A stretch of 64,000 nucleotides of DNA from Takifugu bimaculatus (Eukaryota > Chordata > Actinopteri > Tetraodontiformes > Tetraodontidae). Under the pieces are notes generated by a model. It ran no database searches, had not been told where the DNA came from, and saw only the letters and a program-made list of their open reading frames with translations. Shown piece after piece: positions 36,501-47,447 of the stretch. Location of the stretch: NCBI GenBank assembly GCA_004026145.2, contig CP034989.1:2317134-2381133 (forward strand). The letters run 5' to 3'. Position numbers and translations under genes: made by a program. Numbering within the stretch: the first letter of the stretch is position 1; each line of letters starts with the position of its first letter.

Positions 36501-38921
36501 AACAACACAACTTCCACAAAATGAGAAGAAATTATGACAAAAACAAGATGTTCTCTAGAAAGATCCACCCACGCCAGCAGTGCTTACCTTCTATATGAAG
36601 CTCAAGAAAAGTTAGCAACCATTATGGAAAGCAGGCACATCAGAACCCAAATAAGGCCTATAGAAAACTAAGAATTGAGAAGAATTACAGGGAGTGAGAC
36701 AAACATCAAGAGATGGAGATGTCCATCTAATATACATTCCCACACAGACATGAATAGAAATACAGACACTTCGCTAGGAGGTTGGACAAGCCCCCGGGGT
36801 CAGCGTGGACCAGGGGAAAAGACAGTTCCTTTGAGCCTGGGAAAAAAGCCCTGAGCCAAATAAGTAACTGCAGTGGGAGAGTCCTGCGGAGCTGCGGCCA
36901 CTAACTGTGCTCAGGGAACGAGACGGTCCACCAGAGAACGCGGCAAAGAGTGCCAGAACCCCGAGACAAAAGAGCAAGCGAGGTGAAGGAGCGGCAAGTG
37001 AGGTGTGTGTTAGAGTGACTAGCAACGAGCGGGTCGGGGGGAGAATAGAACACCACTTTTTCCAATTAACACAATTAGGCTGTAAGTGATGAGAAAACAC
37101 ACTGAAAAGCAATAGAACTGGTGTGGTTCCATACGCAAACCTTATCTCACACCAGTGAAATATCAAAGCAACAGGAGAGGCCGGGAAACCAAGAGAGGGA
37201 GGGAGGGAGGGAGGGAGGGAGAGAGAGAGACTACTACCATGAAGGAAAAGTGGCTGTGGTCACAAGGTTAAGCTTTTAGGGTGAACACAACAATACAGCC
37301 AGTTGAGCCACCACTACAGCGGGGGAACATCTGTACTCAAAAAGCAGAAGAGGAGGTTTCCATCAATGAATCCGGACGAAGAGCATCACTAAGATCACTT
37401 ATGGACCAAAGCAGCACAGCAACACCAGCTGCAAAGTTGGTTTTTTTTGGTACAACGGCATGACTTCACTTCGTGAGTAATGGAGACTTCAGTCCAATAC
37501 TGACTCTGTTTGGATGTGTTCAAACTCAGTGAAAAGCCACGTGTGAATCCGTCTGGGCAGCAACGGTTTCAGTGGATGGACCTCTGCTCGTTTGTTAATA
37601 ACCTGGGAACACACCAATTTGGACCTGGATGTTGATTTGAATAATATGACATTTTGCCTTACAAGGACTATAGACTTATTTCAATTTTAATTATCAAATA
37701 AACAAGACAGGAACGAGCTGATGAGTAGAATCCGTGCCGTTATAGTCAGGGCTATTTTTAGAATTGCAGCAGTTCAGAGGTAGGTGTTTTTCCAGTAACG
37801 TACAACCATGATTGGAATTATTGTTTCCAAAAAAGTACCATCACTTCCTTTGTTTGTAAGAATGGAATTCATGACACTGCAGGAGGAGTAAATATTAAGA
37901 TTTGGAGCAACTGAAAGGCTCAAATGAGAGGACATTTCTTCTGATGTTACATCTCCACGCCTTCCTCCTGGTGCATTCACTGCATGCATGTTCCTCTGAC
38001 ACTTTTGGCTCAAACTCAGCTCCTAATCTGCTCCAACCGACGGATTTTTACAAAAGTGTCTGCTAGAATATTGGCGTATTTTTGCTTCGGACGAGGAAAG
38101 ATCCCCAAAGATACGATCTAAGGTACAGACTGGGGAGCGCTGAGGGAGCACCGGCGTCATGCTGAGAGGCCTGTTTCTGAGGAAACCTAAACATGAGAGA
38201 CTGGAGGAGGAACCTGAGGTCCGATTTAAAGGCTCACTCGTATCAGAGAGGGACCTTGGATACACGTATGTCCGACCTGGAGGTAAGGCTGTCCAGACAC
38301 CTGATACACTGTGGGTCTTTCATTACGATGTCAGTCTCCGTGCATTTTCTTCACAAACGTGTTTAGGTAACTCCACCTGACACATAATCGGAGAATAACT
38401 TAAGTGTTTATGTGAATGTTTTTTTTTAAATCAATAAGGGGGAAATAAAATCCAGGGTATGTTGTTCATAGTATAAAATGTTTTGATGGTCTGTTTCACC
38501 ATTCATTGGAAGAATCAGGCCTCGCTCAGACTTCCCTTCCCTGCATCTTGCTCTGTTCTGCGGTATATCTCCACTGCTTATTTTTAGCCTAGGATGCCAC
38601 TTTGTGCCAACTGCCATTCCAGGAAGTTAACAGCAGCACTGAGAGCTACATGTTTGTCTAAAGATAAGATTCCACGACTCTTACGCACAGAGGTCACGAC
38701 CCAGCGGGGGCTGGCAGCACTACCAGCAGTCTGATGTCTGTACACATCAAATGTGAAGAAGGGGGGGCAGGGAAAGCTGAGAAGCATTCCAGTTTATACA
38801 AAGTGTTTTCTGGAAAAGATCCTTTCAGACCACACATGTGGTCATCTGTTAAACCAAGGCACTCCGTAACTTTCATGTTGTACTTGGGCAGGTTGACATT
38901 TTGGTATCTTTCGATCAGCCC

Positions 38922-38952
<31 letters not shown>

Positions 38953-40398
38953 ACACATACACATACACACACTTACAATAACACCAAATCGAAAAAAGAT
39001 CTGGTTAGGATCTAGTAACAGGGTGACTGGATAAGAATTCCCTTTGTAGATGTGAGGTTTTGTTGCTATTAAACCTATATATCTTCATATAAACTGATAA
39101 AACCTGCTATTTTAAGGCTCATATCCTAATCTCATAGTTACCAACGTTACCCCTTACTTATACAATACTATCAAACATTATTATTCTTTCCAAAGGCTTT
39201 CCTAGCAGAATGTTCAGTAGGAAGTCCAGTAAGATCAGAAGTTATCAATAATGAGCACTGAGCGTGTTTAAACATTGCATAAAGAATTGAAAGACTCCAA
39301 GAGAGCTACGGTCACGATCAAAGAAGACGGCATCTTAACAGCCATTCCACCAAGTCTCTGTACTTGATGGAGGGTGTTTCAAACCATGAGAAGAAAGTGG
39401 GGAGAGATCTGAGCGTGTCAGCGATTCCTGAGTGAGTGCCTGTTTATATTATCAGTAACTGTGGGGCCGAATCTAATCTCAGTCAGCTGTGTATGTAGAG
39501 CTGTCAGACTTTTCTCCTACAGGCACGCTCTTCGACGGGCCTGTGAGGTCCCAAAGGCCGACAGGCTGGTAGTCAACTCTGCTCCTTATTCGGAAATCAC
39601 TCAAATGAACTGCGTTCTTCACCATTCCAGCTATTCAAGTGTGACCAAACCTCCTTCCAGTGATGAGACACAGCTACCAGGTGTCCCTTGGCATGTTTAA
39701 GGCAATTCAGTTTAACATGACAACATATGACAAGCATATAAAACTGCCCAAGGCGTCTGTGGCAGAGAATCAAAGTGTCCTTACAGCGTGCATTGCGGTA
39801 CAGCAGAAAAGGGTGCTGGAGCTGGAAGTCCAGGTCTTTGGTGATTGGCTCTGTCAGGTTCTTCATGCTGAGTCTGTTCATAATGGTGAAACCATGTCTG
39901 GGAGATGCCAATCTGAAGGCAGAGAAGGCAAATCATACAAAAAAGGTTTAAAAAAAATCTCTTGGTAATAGAAAAAAGGCCATTTCCAGAGTTCCATTTA
40001 CCTGGTGTACACGAAGAGTGCACCTTCAACTTCAGTCTTCTCCTAAAAGGACATATAAATAAAAGTGACCCAAATGGAAATGTAACTCTTTATGCCGTTG
40101 TGTAAAAAGGGAAAGGATGCCGAAAATTAACTACAGTTATTTGATATTCAGATTCTAAACCAATGCACTCTCGTGAAAGTAGTTTTGACTTGCTGTCCTC
40201 ATCCACACATCAACATGATAGGGAAGCTAAGCTAAAGTAGCACAACCGTACTGATTAAGAAGACAGCCTTACCCACTCATTAGCCCTGTTGTTAAATGTA
40301 TACAGAGCGACTTGACTGGCCACATCAACAATGTTTTTGATGTAAGGATCTTGTCGCTGTAGGGCAGCCAGACTTATGTCGAGTCCTTTGGCGGACAT
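33506..40398 (-). CDS. dcp1b: DCP1B, mRNA-decapping enzyme 1B
   Basis: Cofactor that activates DCP2 for cap removal in cytoplasmic P-bodies. Coding exons: 40398-40273, 40042-40002, 39912-39785, 35810-35744, 35615-35485, 35390-35292, 35202-34409, 34175-33957, 33851-33663, 33583-33506, all GT-AG. Exons 1-4 encode the EVH1 domain (MSAKGLDISLAALQRQDPYI, ASQVALYTFNNRANEWEKTE, HGFTIMNRLSM, DLDFQLQHPFLLYRNAR, GIWFYDKEDC). Then come NPNLIKPIPVKP, a DCP1 motif-I-like LSLATLFG, a conserved PAIQKLM segment, a His/Gln tract, VSPHELLQKLQ, and the C-terminal trimerisation helix (SQLQATLLSLIK, SSFLDTIYEAYISRF). Discounting three extra bases (exons 5, 7, 8) gives 622 residues, against about 617 in human DCP1B. 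As written the frame is broken three times. Neighbour cacna1c and this EVH1 sequence favour DCP1B over DCP1A. Confidence 0.94.
34116..34117 (-). other. dcp1b: One-base frameshift in dcp1b exon 8
   Basis: VVSPHELLQKLQ is in the frame set by exon 7, but the continuation LVQHEQ (human IVQQEQ) needs one base fewer in the sense string GCAGACTC. The uncorrected frame runs to a TGA after PNSGSC. Confidence 0.85.
34676..34710 (-). repeat. Trinucleotide tract encoding a His/Gln run in dcp1b
   Basis: The sense strand is rich in CAC, CAT and CAG codons, giving seven consecutive histidines followed by further His and Gln in the disordered middle of DCP1B. Human DCP1B carries a polyglutamine run at a different point of the same region. 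Confidence 0.8.
34823..34825 (-). other. dcp1b: One-base frameshift in dcp1b exon 7
   Basis: The segment CPAIQKLMQ is read in one frame, and the continuing conserved SESPENRLCDNG is read in the next. The sense string CAGGGACAG contains one base too many. The uncorrected frame stops after VRVPGE. There is no room for an intron. Confidence 0.85.
35610..35612 (-). other. dcp1b: One-base frameshift at the start of dcp1b exon 5
   Basis: Exon 4 ends ATG AAG AC in phase 2. The only suitable acceptor gives GCTGGACCCAACTGGAG, which in phase reads TLDPTGAG and soon meets a TGA. One base less, within CTGGACC, gives T-L-(T/A)-Q-L-E-Q, matching human NLTQYEQ, and the following exons are then in phase. 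Confidence 0.75.
37194..37230. repeat. (GGGA)n(GA)n purine tract
   Basis: Purine-only stretch in dcp1b intron 3, about 930 bases before cacna1c exon 1a. Confidence 0.9.
38159..38282 (+). CDS. cacna1c: cacna1c alternative first coding exon 1a (cardiac-type N-terminus)
   Basis: This exon encodes 41 residues plus one base, starting MLRGLF and ending TYVRPG at a consensus donor, gtaagg (38283). The second half, EVRFKGSLVSERDLGYTYVR, aligns without gaps with human CACNA1C exon 1a (EVKFKGTLVHEAQLNYFYIS), and the first three residues MLR also agree. The phase-1 end with a glycine G matches exon 1b, so both can splice to the same exon 2, which lies beyond the window. It sits antisense inside dcp1b intron 3 (35811-39784). 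In mammals exon 1a comes from its own promoter and gives the long N-terminus of cardiac Cav1.2. The open frame continues past 38282, but that is read-through into the intron. Confidence 0.87.
38919..38970. repeat. Poly-C (20) followed by CA repeat
   Basis: Twenty consecutive C, then about 15 CA-type units with TA variants, in dcp1b intron 3, 640 bases after cacna1c exon 1a. Confidence 0.95.
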
Positions 40399-43300
40399 AC
40401 TCCTGCTGCTTTACTTCGCTACGAAGTTATCCCACTACCAAGATTTAACAGCAAACCAATCATATGAAGATGAAATAAATCCGTTTAAATAAAATGCAAA
40501 GCCAGAAGTAATATAAAACATTGGATTAAACGATATTCCGCACGGGAACTGGAATTGCAACTAAAGACGTGTGCATCAAAATGAATTTTAACTGCTATAA
40601 ATGAAATCACCAACGGCCATGTTTAGCCAAAGAGATTGTAAACAACCAGACATGAGTAGTTGCACATCAGAACTCAGGATCCAGAATTGTTAATCGATTT
40701 AGAAAAATCAACCCATGCCTGTCAATCTATGGGCTGCATAATTATATAAAATCGCCATAAACCTTATCACCAGGCCACAACATAGGCAATATTTTAAGGA
40801 ACTTAGTTATTTTTTATGTCTTTGTCTAGCTCTGCACTTTACATATGGGTCATTGTATGATGGCGTTTGATTTGAGTCTAGGTTGCACTTCCTATTAAAG
40901 ACAGAAGAGGGCAATATAGCGACGTTTGAAAAGACTCATCGCTTAAATTTGATGTTGGTTATTTCTGTGGAGTCTATTATGTTGCTGCAGCAAATGAGGA
41001 ATAGACTTTGGAAGGGACCTTGCAAAATATGAAAAAAAGATTACTAGATAACTGCAGTTGAGGAGGTAAAGAAATACTTCGATTGCCTTAATAGTCAACC
41101 TTCCCTCCACATTTAGTATAAATACGACTTCCCAGTTGAAAAGCATTTTTGCCTCCAACAACGTCAAAGGCAGAACATCAACATAAGTGTAGGGCTTTCA
41201 GGATGGCTTGTTCCTGGAATCAGCATCCACAGGGCAGTAATACTTTTGAATGTAAGCAGTATGACCTGCACAAACTGTAATTTACTTCCTAAACCTTACT
41301 GTTCCACTGCAGAATTGGCAGATACTCAACCAGCCAGGGTTTAACCAGTCCCATACATTCACTTTAGTGTATTTCTAGAATCTAGCAATGCGTGCCTTAA
41401 AAAAAACACACATTTATTACTTACATGCCATAGATTTGCAAACATAGCTTCTTGTATAAAGGTGTGTGATCATCCCTATAGTCACATTCTAATCCAACCG
41501 TTAGCATCTTTCTCTTTTTCTTATTGAAAATAAAATCCTCAAATATCATAAAACAGGTCACAGTGTACGTGCAACCCATCTGGGGCTTCCAATATGGTTC
41601 ATCATTGCTCCAGATGGGCACATTATTACAAATTCCCCATTTTGGACACTTAAGTGTGTTTTGGTTTATTCTGACTTTTATCCTCAAAGGGAAACTTATT
41701 ATATTTAATTTGTCTTGCTGTGTTGTTTTTGGTTGCGCATTTGTTTGCCTTTGCATTGGGGAGGAGTAGGAAAATGTATCCTGGGGTATTTTTTTTAGCC
41801 TCTCCTGCACATTTCTTTTCAGTGTTATTGTTTTGATTCTGAAACGTTCTGTATTTTTCTATTGTGCTCCTCGAGCTATTATGAGCACTGTCCTATATGT
41901 ATATATTTACCTTAGCTGATTAGAAATACCTCATGCATATCTTTATTTGTATTCTGCTACAAAGAGAGATGAGACGCATGACTTAAAAACCCTTGAGCCA
42001 TAACTCGAAATTCCACTAACAGCGCCTCAAAATAAAGTTTCTTCATCAAAATAGTGTGGCAGCCTTGATCCAAGCAACACATTAGACATGGTCTCGTGTG
42101 AAACACAAGCTAAAATGGAACCTGCAGAGAATTCACCTTGATCTGAACTTTGAGTTAATCCATTTGTATAGAACCTGAACAGAAAACTCGGCCACTTTTA
42201 GCGTGAATATAATTTTTAATACACCCATAACGGTCCAACTGCAGATAAATACAGTAAATCCCTCCATAAAGAGGGGATTCCCCTTTGACCAACCAGCAGA
42301 CTGCTGGTTTCCCACATGGGATCCCATTTGAATGGGTTTGTCTGTGCAGAGATTCCCAGAGACCAGAGTCACACACACGTCACACACTTACAAAGGGGTC
42401 GGGGACAGCAAATATAGAACAGTCCCAAATATAGGAGATGCTTCGTTTGCGGGGTGGATTACACGGAAGCAGTTGTGTATGCAAGTCTATGCATTTGCAC
42501 ATCCCCAGGGCAGGCTCGTCTGTTCCCATGACCTGCCCCCCATCCCTCCTTTCTCATATGCAGCCCCTTCCTCTGCCGCTCCTCCCATTCCCTGCCCAGT
42601 GTAATCACACACGGGCAGATCAGAAACAAAAGGTTTGCACGAGATGGCTCTTATAGGTCCATCTCCCTGACGATCACCGCAAGGCAGTAATTTGCTGAAA
42701 GAAAACAGATTTAATCAAGTACAACACTTGAGGATAATTTCAGTGATTTGCTGGGGAATTTGCTTTTTCTGGTGCTTGATTCGTCGGCTTGTTCCAAAGA
42801 GACTCACCACTTTTATTTCACATGTCCAACAGGAAACTAGTGTTTACGTTGAGCTGTGGTTTTAGTTTAGCACGTTCCTCTGCTCCTCACAGGATTTTTG
42901 TTCATGAAATTTGGATTTTCAACAATCCCCCTCGGCAAGTCGTTTGGTTCTAAAAAGGACCAACTGTCAGTTGTCATCAATGGACTCATTTTTCAGCTGT
43001 CTCGCTGTCTTTACTATGTCTGCAGTGACACATGTAGAAAAAAACCCAACTTTAATCTATTACAAGATTGTGGGTGGTGAACAAATGAATACAGGCTGGG
43101 TTGAGTCATCAGATTCACCTCCTGATTATAGCCTGCAGTAAGACTGACATGAGGTCTGCATATTATGAAGTTCATATTCGGTGTCAAATCCAATCATATG
43201 GGACGGCCGGTGCCATAATTAGAACCTGACAATGCTTCCCCCTAGTTATAGTCCATCCCGAGACCGATTATTCTGTATTGCGAGACACCGTCACTTTATT

Positions 43301-44825
43301 TTACGCCTTTGTTTTCTAAAAATGGGACAGAATTTGACATTTGTGTATCTATTAAAAGACAGGGACTGCTTGGAAGAATGAAGCTGTTTTCTCTTTCTCA
43401 TCAAGCTGGGAAAACTTAAAAGAAAACAGTCCCATTTAAGAACAGAGCGGTTTGCTCCACTCCTCTTTATTTAAGAGCTGATGTTGACTCTGATGCTTTT
43501 GTCCCAAGTGAGCTTTATTTAATTGTTGCATTAGGTAAGAAAACTGCGTCATGCGCAGAAAAGGATTTTTTTTTTTTATGTGCTAGGGGTCAAGACAAAC
43601 GTGGTCTGCACCGCAAAGAACAACAGTGGATCTGTCCTTAGGGGAAAACAGCATTATTCAATTATCAAAAGCACTCTGCTAGGTTGTACATTTGGCCTTG
43701 CATTGTGTCTCTGAGGTCAGGTTGGTGGTTACGTAGTGTCAGAGAGCTATCAGGTCCGATAAAGCTATAAAAATCAGGAAGAAGTCAGAATTTTGAGGCA
43801 GGAAACACAACACGTGGGCTCTGAAATAAGCCTAGGCTGCAGGCTTTGGACCACAAGTTTTGACAACTTCTTTTTTTTTTTTTCTTCCTCTAAGCTAAAA
43901 CGTGCAGAGGCAGAAATAGAGCAGGTTCCGGATCATTTGACAACATGGCTTTATACTTTACTGGTGTTTCTGAGACGAATGGATGCAGCCAATCCTTTTT
44001 TCTTCCCACCCACACACGTGGTGCCATCAACATCATCTTGTCTTCGTCGTGGCCATCATCATCGTCATTCTCATCATCTGGTTACCAGTTCAGCCCTGTT
44101 GCCTGTGCGATCTACCTCCCTCTTCTGCGCGCGCACACGCACACACAGGCACACACGCGCACGCACATCTGGAAACAGTCAAAGTGTCTACATGTACCGG
44201 GAGGGAGGGGGCTACCTCTCCCCCTCTCTCGCCTTCTCTCGGTATCACTGCAGAGCTGAGCTGCAGGGGCAGCAGAGGCAGAGAGAAGACAGAGCTCCAA
44301 CTCCCGATCAGTGAGACACAGGCAGACAGACCGGCTGACTGAGAGACAGGCACCCAGACTGACACAGACGGCATCACCGGATCGTAATGGACTGGATCAG
44401 GACAGAGCAACCAGGCTCTTGATGAGACAGGACAGCCTGGCTTCTGTTTTTTGAGGGGGGACTCTGATTTAGATACGTGGAATAGCCGACAACCCACTGG
44501 GAGATTTAACCCCCTGCTACCCGTGATGGAATATTTGCACTCTTTCCATTTCCCAAAATTTCTCCTCTCCTCTTGCTCCCCCTTCTCCCCCTCCACCTCC
44601 TCGTCTTCATCCCCTCACATTTTGACACGCTGCTGAAGATGCGCACGAATGCGTCTTTTGCGCACTTCCATCGCGACCGCCACTGACAGCGCCCGAGCTT
44701 GGAGAGCTTTTGATATATTTATATTTTAAGAAGCGACGGGAGAGATTGGAGAAGGAGAGAGAAAGAGAGGGAGAGAGAGACGGAGCGACTGAGGTGTGAA
44801 TTGAATTGAACGCGGTGCTGGTCTC
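40399..44825. other. Intergenic region between dcp1b start and cacna1c exon 1b leader
   Basis: No coding exon recognised. It should contain the dcp1b promoter (minus strand, upstream of 40398) and the cacna1c 1b promoter. AT-rich from 40.4 to 43.7 kb; 44.0-44.8 kb becomes richer in CT and GA tracts. Confidence 0.5.
43766..43772 (+). promoter_or_regulatory. cacna1c: Weak candidate TATA box for the cacna1c 1b promoter
   Basis: TATAAAA lies 1.37 kb before the exon 1b start codon. It would imply a very long leader through the purine/pyrimidine-rich 44.0-45.1 kb stretch. A start nearer the GC-richer 44.6-44.9 kb region is equally possible. Confidence 0.15.
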
Positions 44826-44943
44826 ATGTTTCTCGCCTAGGGCCCGGATGTACCGAGAGATGCACCGGTGCGTTTTCCCAACCGGTTCCGCCGAAAGCTT
44901 TCTCTTTTTTCTCGCCTTCACCTCCATCATGGGGATTAGGTAA
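44826..44943 (+). other. Two short upstream ORFs in the cacna1c exon 1b leader
   Basis: ATG at 44826 opens a four-codon frame that ends with TAG at 44838-44840. ATG at 44848 opens a 31-codon frame with a hydrophobic second half (SFLFFLAFTSIMG) that ends with TAA at 44941-44943, 200 bases before the main start. If transcription starts upstream of 44826, both would be scanned first. The transcript start is not known. Confidence 0.45.
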
Positions 44944-45142
44944 TATTCACTCCACCGGAAGAAACCCTCCCCGTAATTAAGAGTAACGGAATACCCAAAA
45001 ACTGTCCGCGTCAGACAGTTCTTCATTTTGCCCCCCTCCTTTATTATTATTTTTTATTTGTGGGACCTTTCCCCCCTCTTCTTTTCCCTCCTTCTCTCCA
45101 GCTTGTTCCATTCAGCCGCAGGGATAACGCCGGACTATATTT

Positions 45143-45200
45143 ATGGTAAATGAAAGCAAAAACATGTACATCCCGGAGGACACCCTTGAGAACCATCAAG
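45143..45200 (+). CDS. cacna1c: cacna1c first coding exon 1b (Cav1.2 pore subunit N-terminus)
   Basis: Start of the L-type calcium channel pore subunit Cav1.2: 19 codons plus one base, MVNESKNMYIPEDTLENHQ, then donor gtacgt at 45201. Human CACNA1C exon 1b reads MVNENTRMYIPEENHQ, so the fish exon carries three extra residues. CACNA1D has a different N-terminus, which excludes it. The rest of the gene would extend to the right; I found no exon 2 (expected to encode a segment with SWQAAIDAARQAK) before base 64000, so intron 1 is at least 18.8 kb. Confidence 0.93.
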
Positions 45201-46239
45201 GTACGTGGTGGCTTTTTCCTACTGATATCTGGAAAACATCGTTCAACTCTGCATGAGAGGGGGACAGAGCTGGTGGGAGGGATGGAGCGAGGGAGGGAGG
45301 GGGAGATGATCTGGAAATGGGGATGGGATGGGGGAAAGAGGAGGTGGGAGAGAGAGAGAGAGAGGAGGGGTGAGGTAGGGGAGGCGGAGGGGGTGTTAGC
45401 GCTCCTCAATTTCAACAGTTTGACAGATGCAGCACCCTTTCCTCCACTTTCCCTCCGAGTGCAGCGTGATTTGTTGAATCCCTCTAGTGAACTTGTGCCG
45501 TAATCACGCAACACGGCTGCAGGTACAAGCGCGGAATAATATGGCCGAGGCCCCTTTTCTCACTCGATGTTGCCCACACTTCTTTGACAGGGCTGCCCGT
45601 CATAAACTGTGGCACAACGCACAGACGGTGGTCATTTTCAGATGACAGACACTTGTAGGCGGGGGCCCCTTAAAGCCCCTTTTCCCGAAAGATTTCGACA
45701 GCAAACATGTCCGTGCACATATTTGTCCAACAAACGCTTTGGCAAATAAACTAAATTGCGCGCACTGGTTTGCGTTCTGTTGGTTTTATATCACAGATCA
45801 ACACCGACACGGGGGGATTGAGACACGCGCACTCGATCGCCATCGATATTCCTTTCGTCTATAATCAATAGTCGCATTTGTCACGGTTTAATCTCGGCAT
45901 CTCGCAGGGCTCCTTAACAGAGGAACCGCGCAGAAATGACAGGTGGCTGCAGGAGGGCCTGCGGGACTCAGAAATTGGTCGATTTTGTGCAGTTTGGCGG
46001 ACAGCAACAATCGGATCCGTGGCCAAGTTCAACACGACGACTTGTGAACGACATGACAACTTGTAACAAAAGCAGCAACCCCCCCCCCCCCCGGGCGAAA
46101 CCCCGAACCGATTTTGCAGGGAGCAAATGGTGTGTTTGCATTGCGCAGTATTACGCGTCGCTTCTTTCCTTCCACCCACGTTGCAGAGAGAGAAGCCCAG
46201 CAATGCTTGATGGTTTGTGACCAGCCTGGTAATTCGGGC

Positions 46240-46266
46240 GGGGGGGGGGGGGGGGGGGGGGGGGGG
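46240..46266. repeat. Poly-G run of 27
   Basis: 27 consecutive G on the + strand, 1.0 kb into cacna1c intron 1. Able in principle to form a G-quadruplex; the exact length is doubtful in any assembly. Confidence 0.95.
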
Positions 46267-47350
46267 TTATTTATCCGATCACAGTTATCATCTCCCTGAG
46301 CATCATCATCATTGTCGTCGTCGTCCACTTCTATCACAACCACATACCTCTCTGCCTTGGCGACAGGTTCCATAGCAACAGGGTATGAGACGAGGGTGGC
46401 TGTGAGAGTGTGCTTGTATGCTGCGCGCGTGTGTGTGTGTTGCAGAAGAACACTGACAGTTTGTACCCAAGATCAACTAATCATGGTTGCACAGTATCGC
46501 AAGTTGGCACCACATCTATCACCATTTGACTGTCAGAAAATGTTTGTCCCTGTATCTTAATTTACCTTGATCGTGGTGTCATCTTTGTCTAGTGAATACA
46601 ATAAATGCAATATTTTAAACGTATTTCCTAAAGGAGAGGACATCAAAACCAACACAAACCATCCTTTTGCTGAGGGGTGTGTCAAGCCAAAGGAATTAAA
46701 AGGTCACTGGATCTCCTTTATCTATCTCATCCAGTGATTAAAGACATGGCAGGAATAGTGAAGTCAAGCAGCACAGAACAGAACGGCAATGTTTTCTTCA
46801 GCAGTGTATTTTAAATAACACTTACCTCAGCTAAGTTTGCATCCTGCGAACCTGAGGCAGACATCCGCGTGGGTGGTGCTTTCAGAACCACGGACAGCTC
46901 ATTCATCATGGTTATATTGACACTTGCATGACAGCTGTTGCAGAGTTGCAAAGAGAGACATCAGTGCCACCGACTCTCCACATGCTGCCTTACTTTAGTA
47001 ATTCATATGCTGCCCATGTATTTTGCAAGACATCTCTCTTTCATACAAGCATTCTCACTCTCTTGCACGTGTTAAATAGACTTATGCACCTTTTGCTTAT
47101 TTAGCGAGGACACACGATGAGTCGCCGGCCAAATTCTGTAGGAAAGAAGGAAACGTTTTGATAAGACCAGTTATTTTCCCATCTTTACCGTTGCTCTGTG
47201 ATGCTAACGGAGTTGATATTATGCATGACTGAACTGGGAGCTCATGTTCAATCAATTATAGCTCATTTAAATAATCTAACAAATGAACAGTGCCTTTCAG
47301 ACACACAAATTGACAAAAACAAATCACAGATATGTGTTCATGAGATGTGG

Positions 47351-47352
<2 letters not shown>

Positions 47353-47445
<93 letters not shown>
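47353..47445. repeat. (CA)46 microsatellite
   Basis: 93 bases of pure CA in cacna1c intron 1, among the longest in the window. Confidence 0.97.

Positions 47446-47447
<2 letters not shown>

Noticed and set aside
38283..38380. Extension of the exon 1a open frame beyond the donor
   Set aside because: The donor gtaagg, the phase and the end of homology to human exon 1a all place the boundary at 38282.
33506..40398. dcp1b as a processed or decayed pseudogene because of three frame breaks
   Set aside because: All introns and splice sites are present, the corrected length is normal, and the terminal domains are intact, so a functional gene with sequence errors is more likely. This is not proven.
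43793..44314. A 173-codon plus-strand frame upstream of cacna1c exon 1b
   Set aside because: Low complexity (His/Ser/Arg rich) from CATCAT and CACACG tracts, with no recognisable domain; better explained as 5' UTR or promoter DNA.
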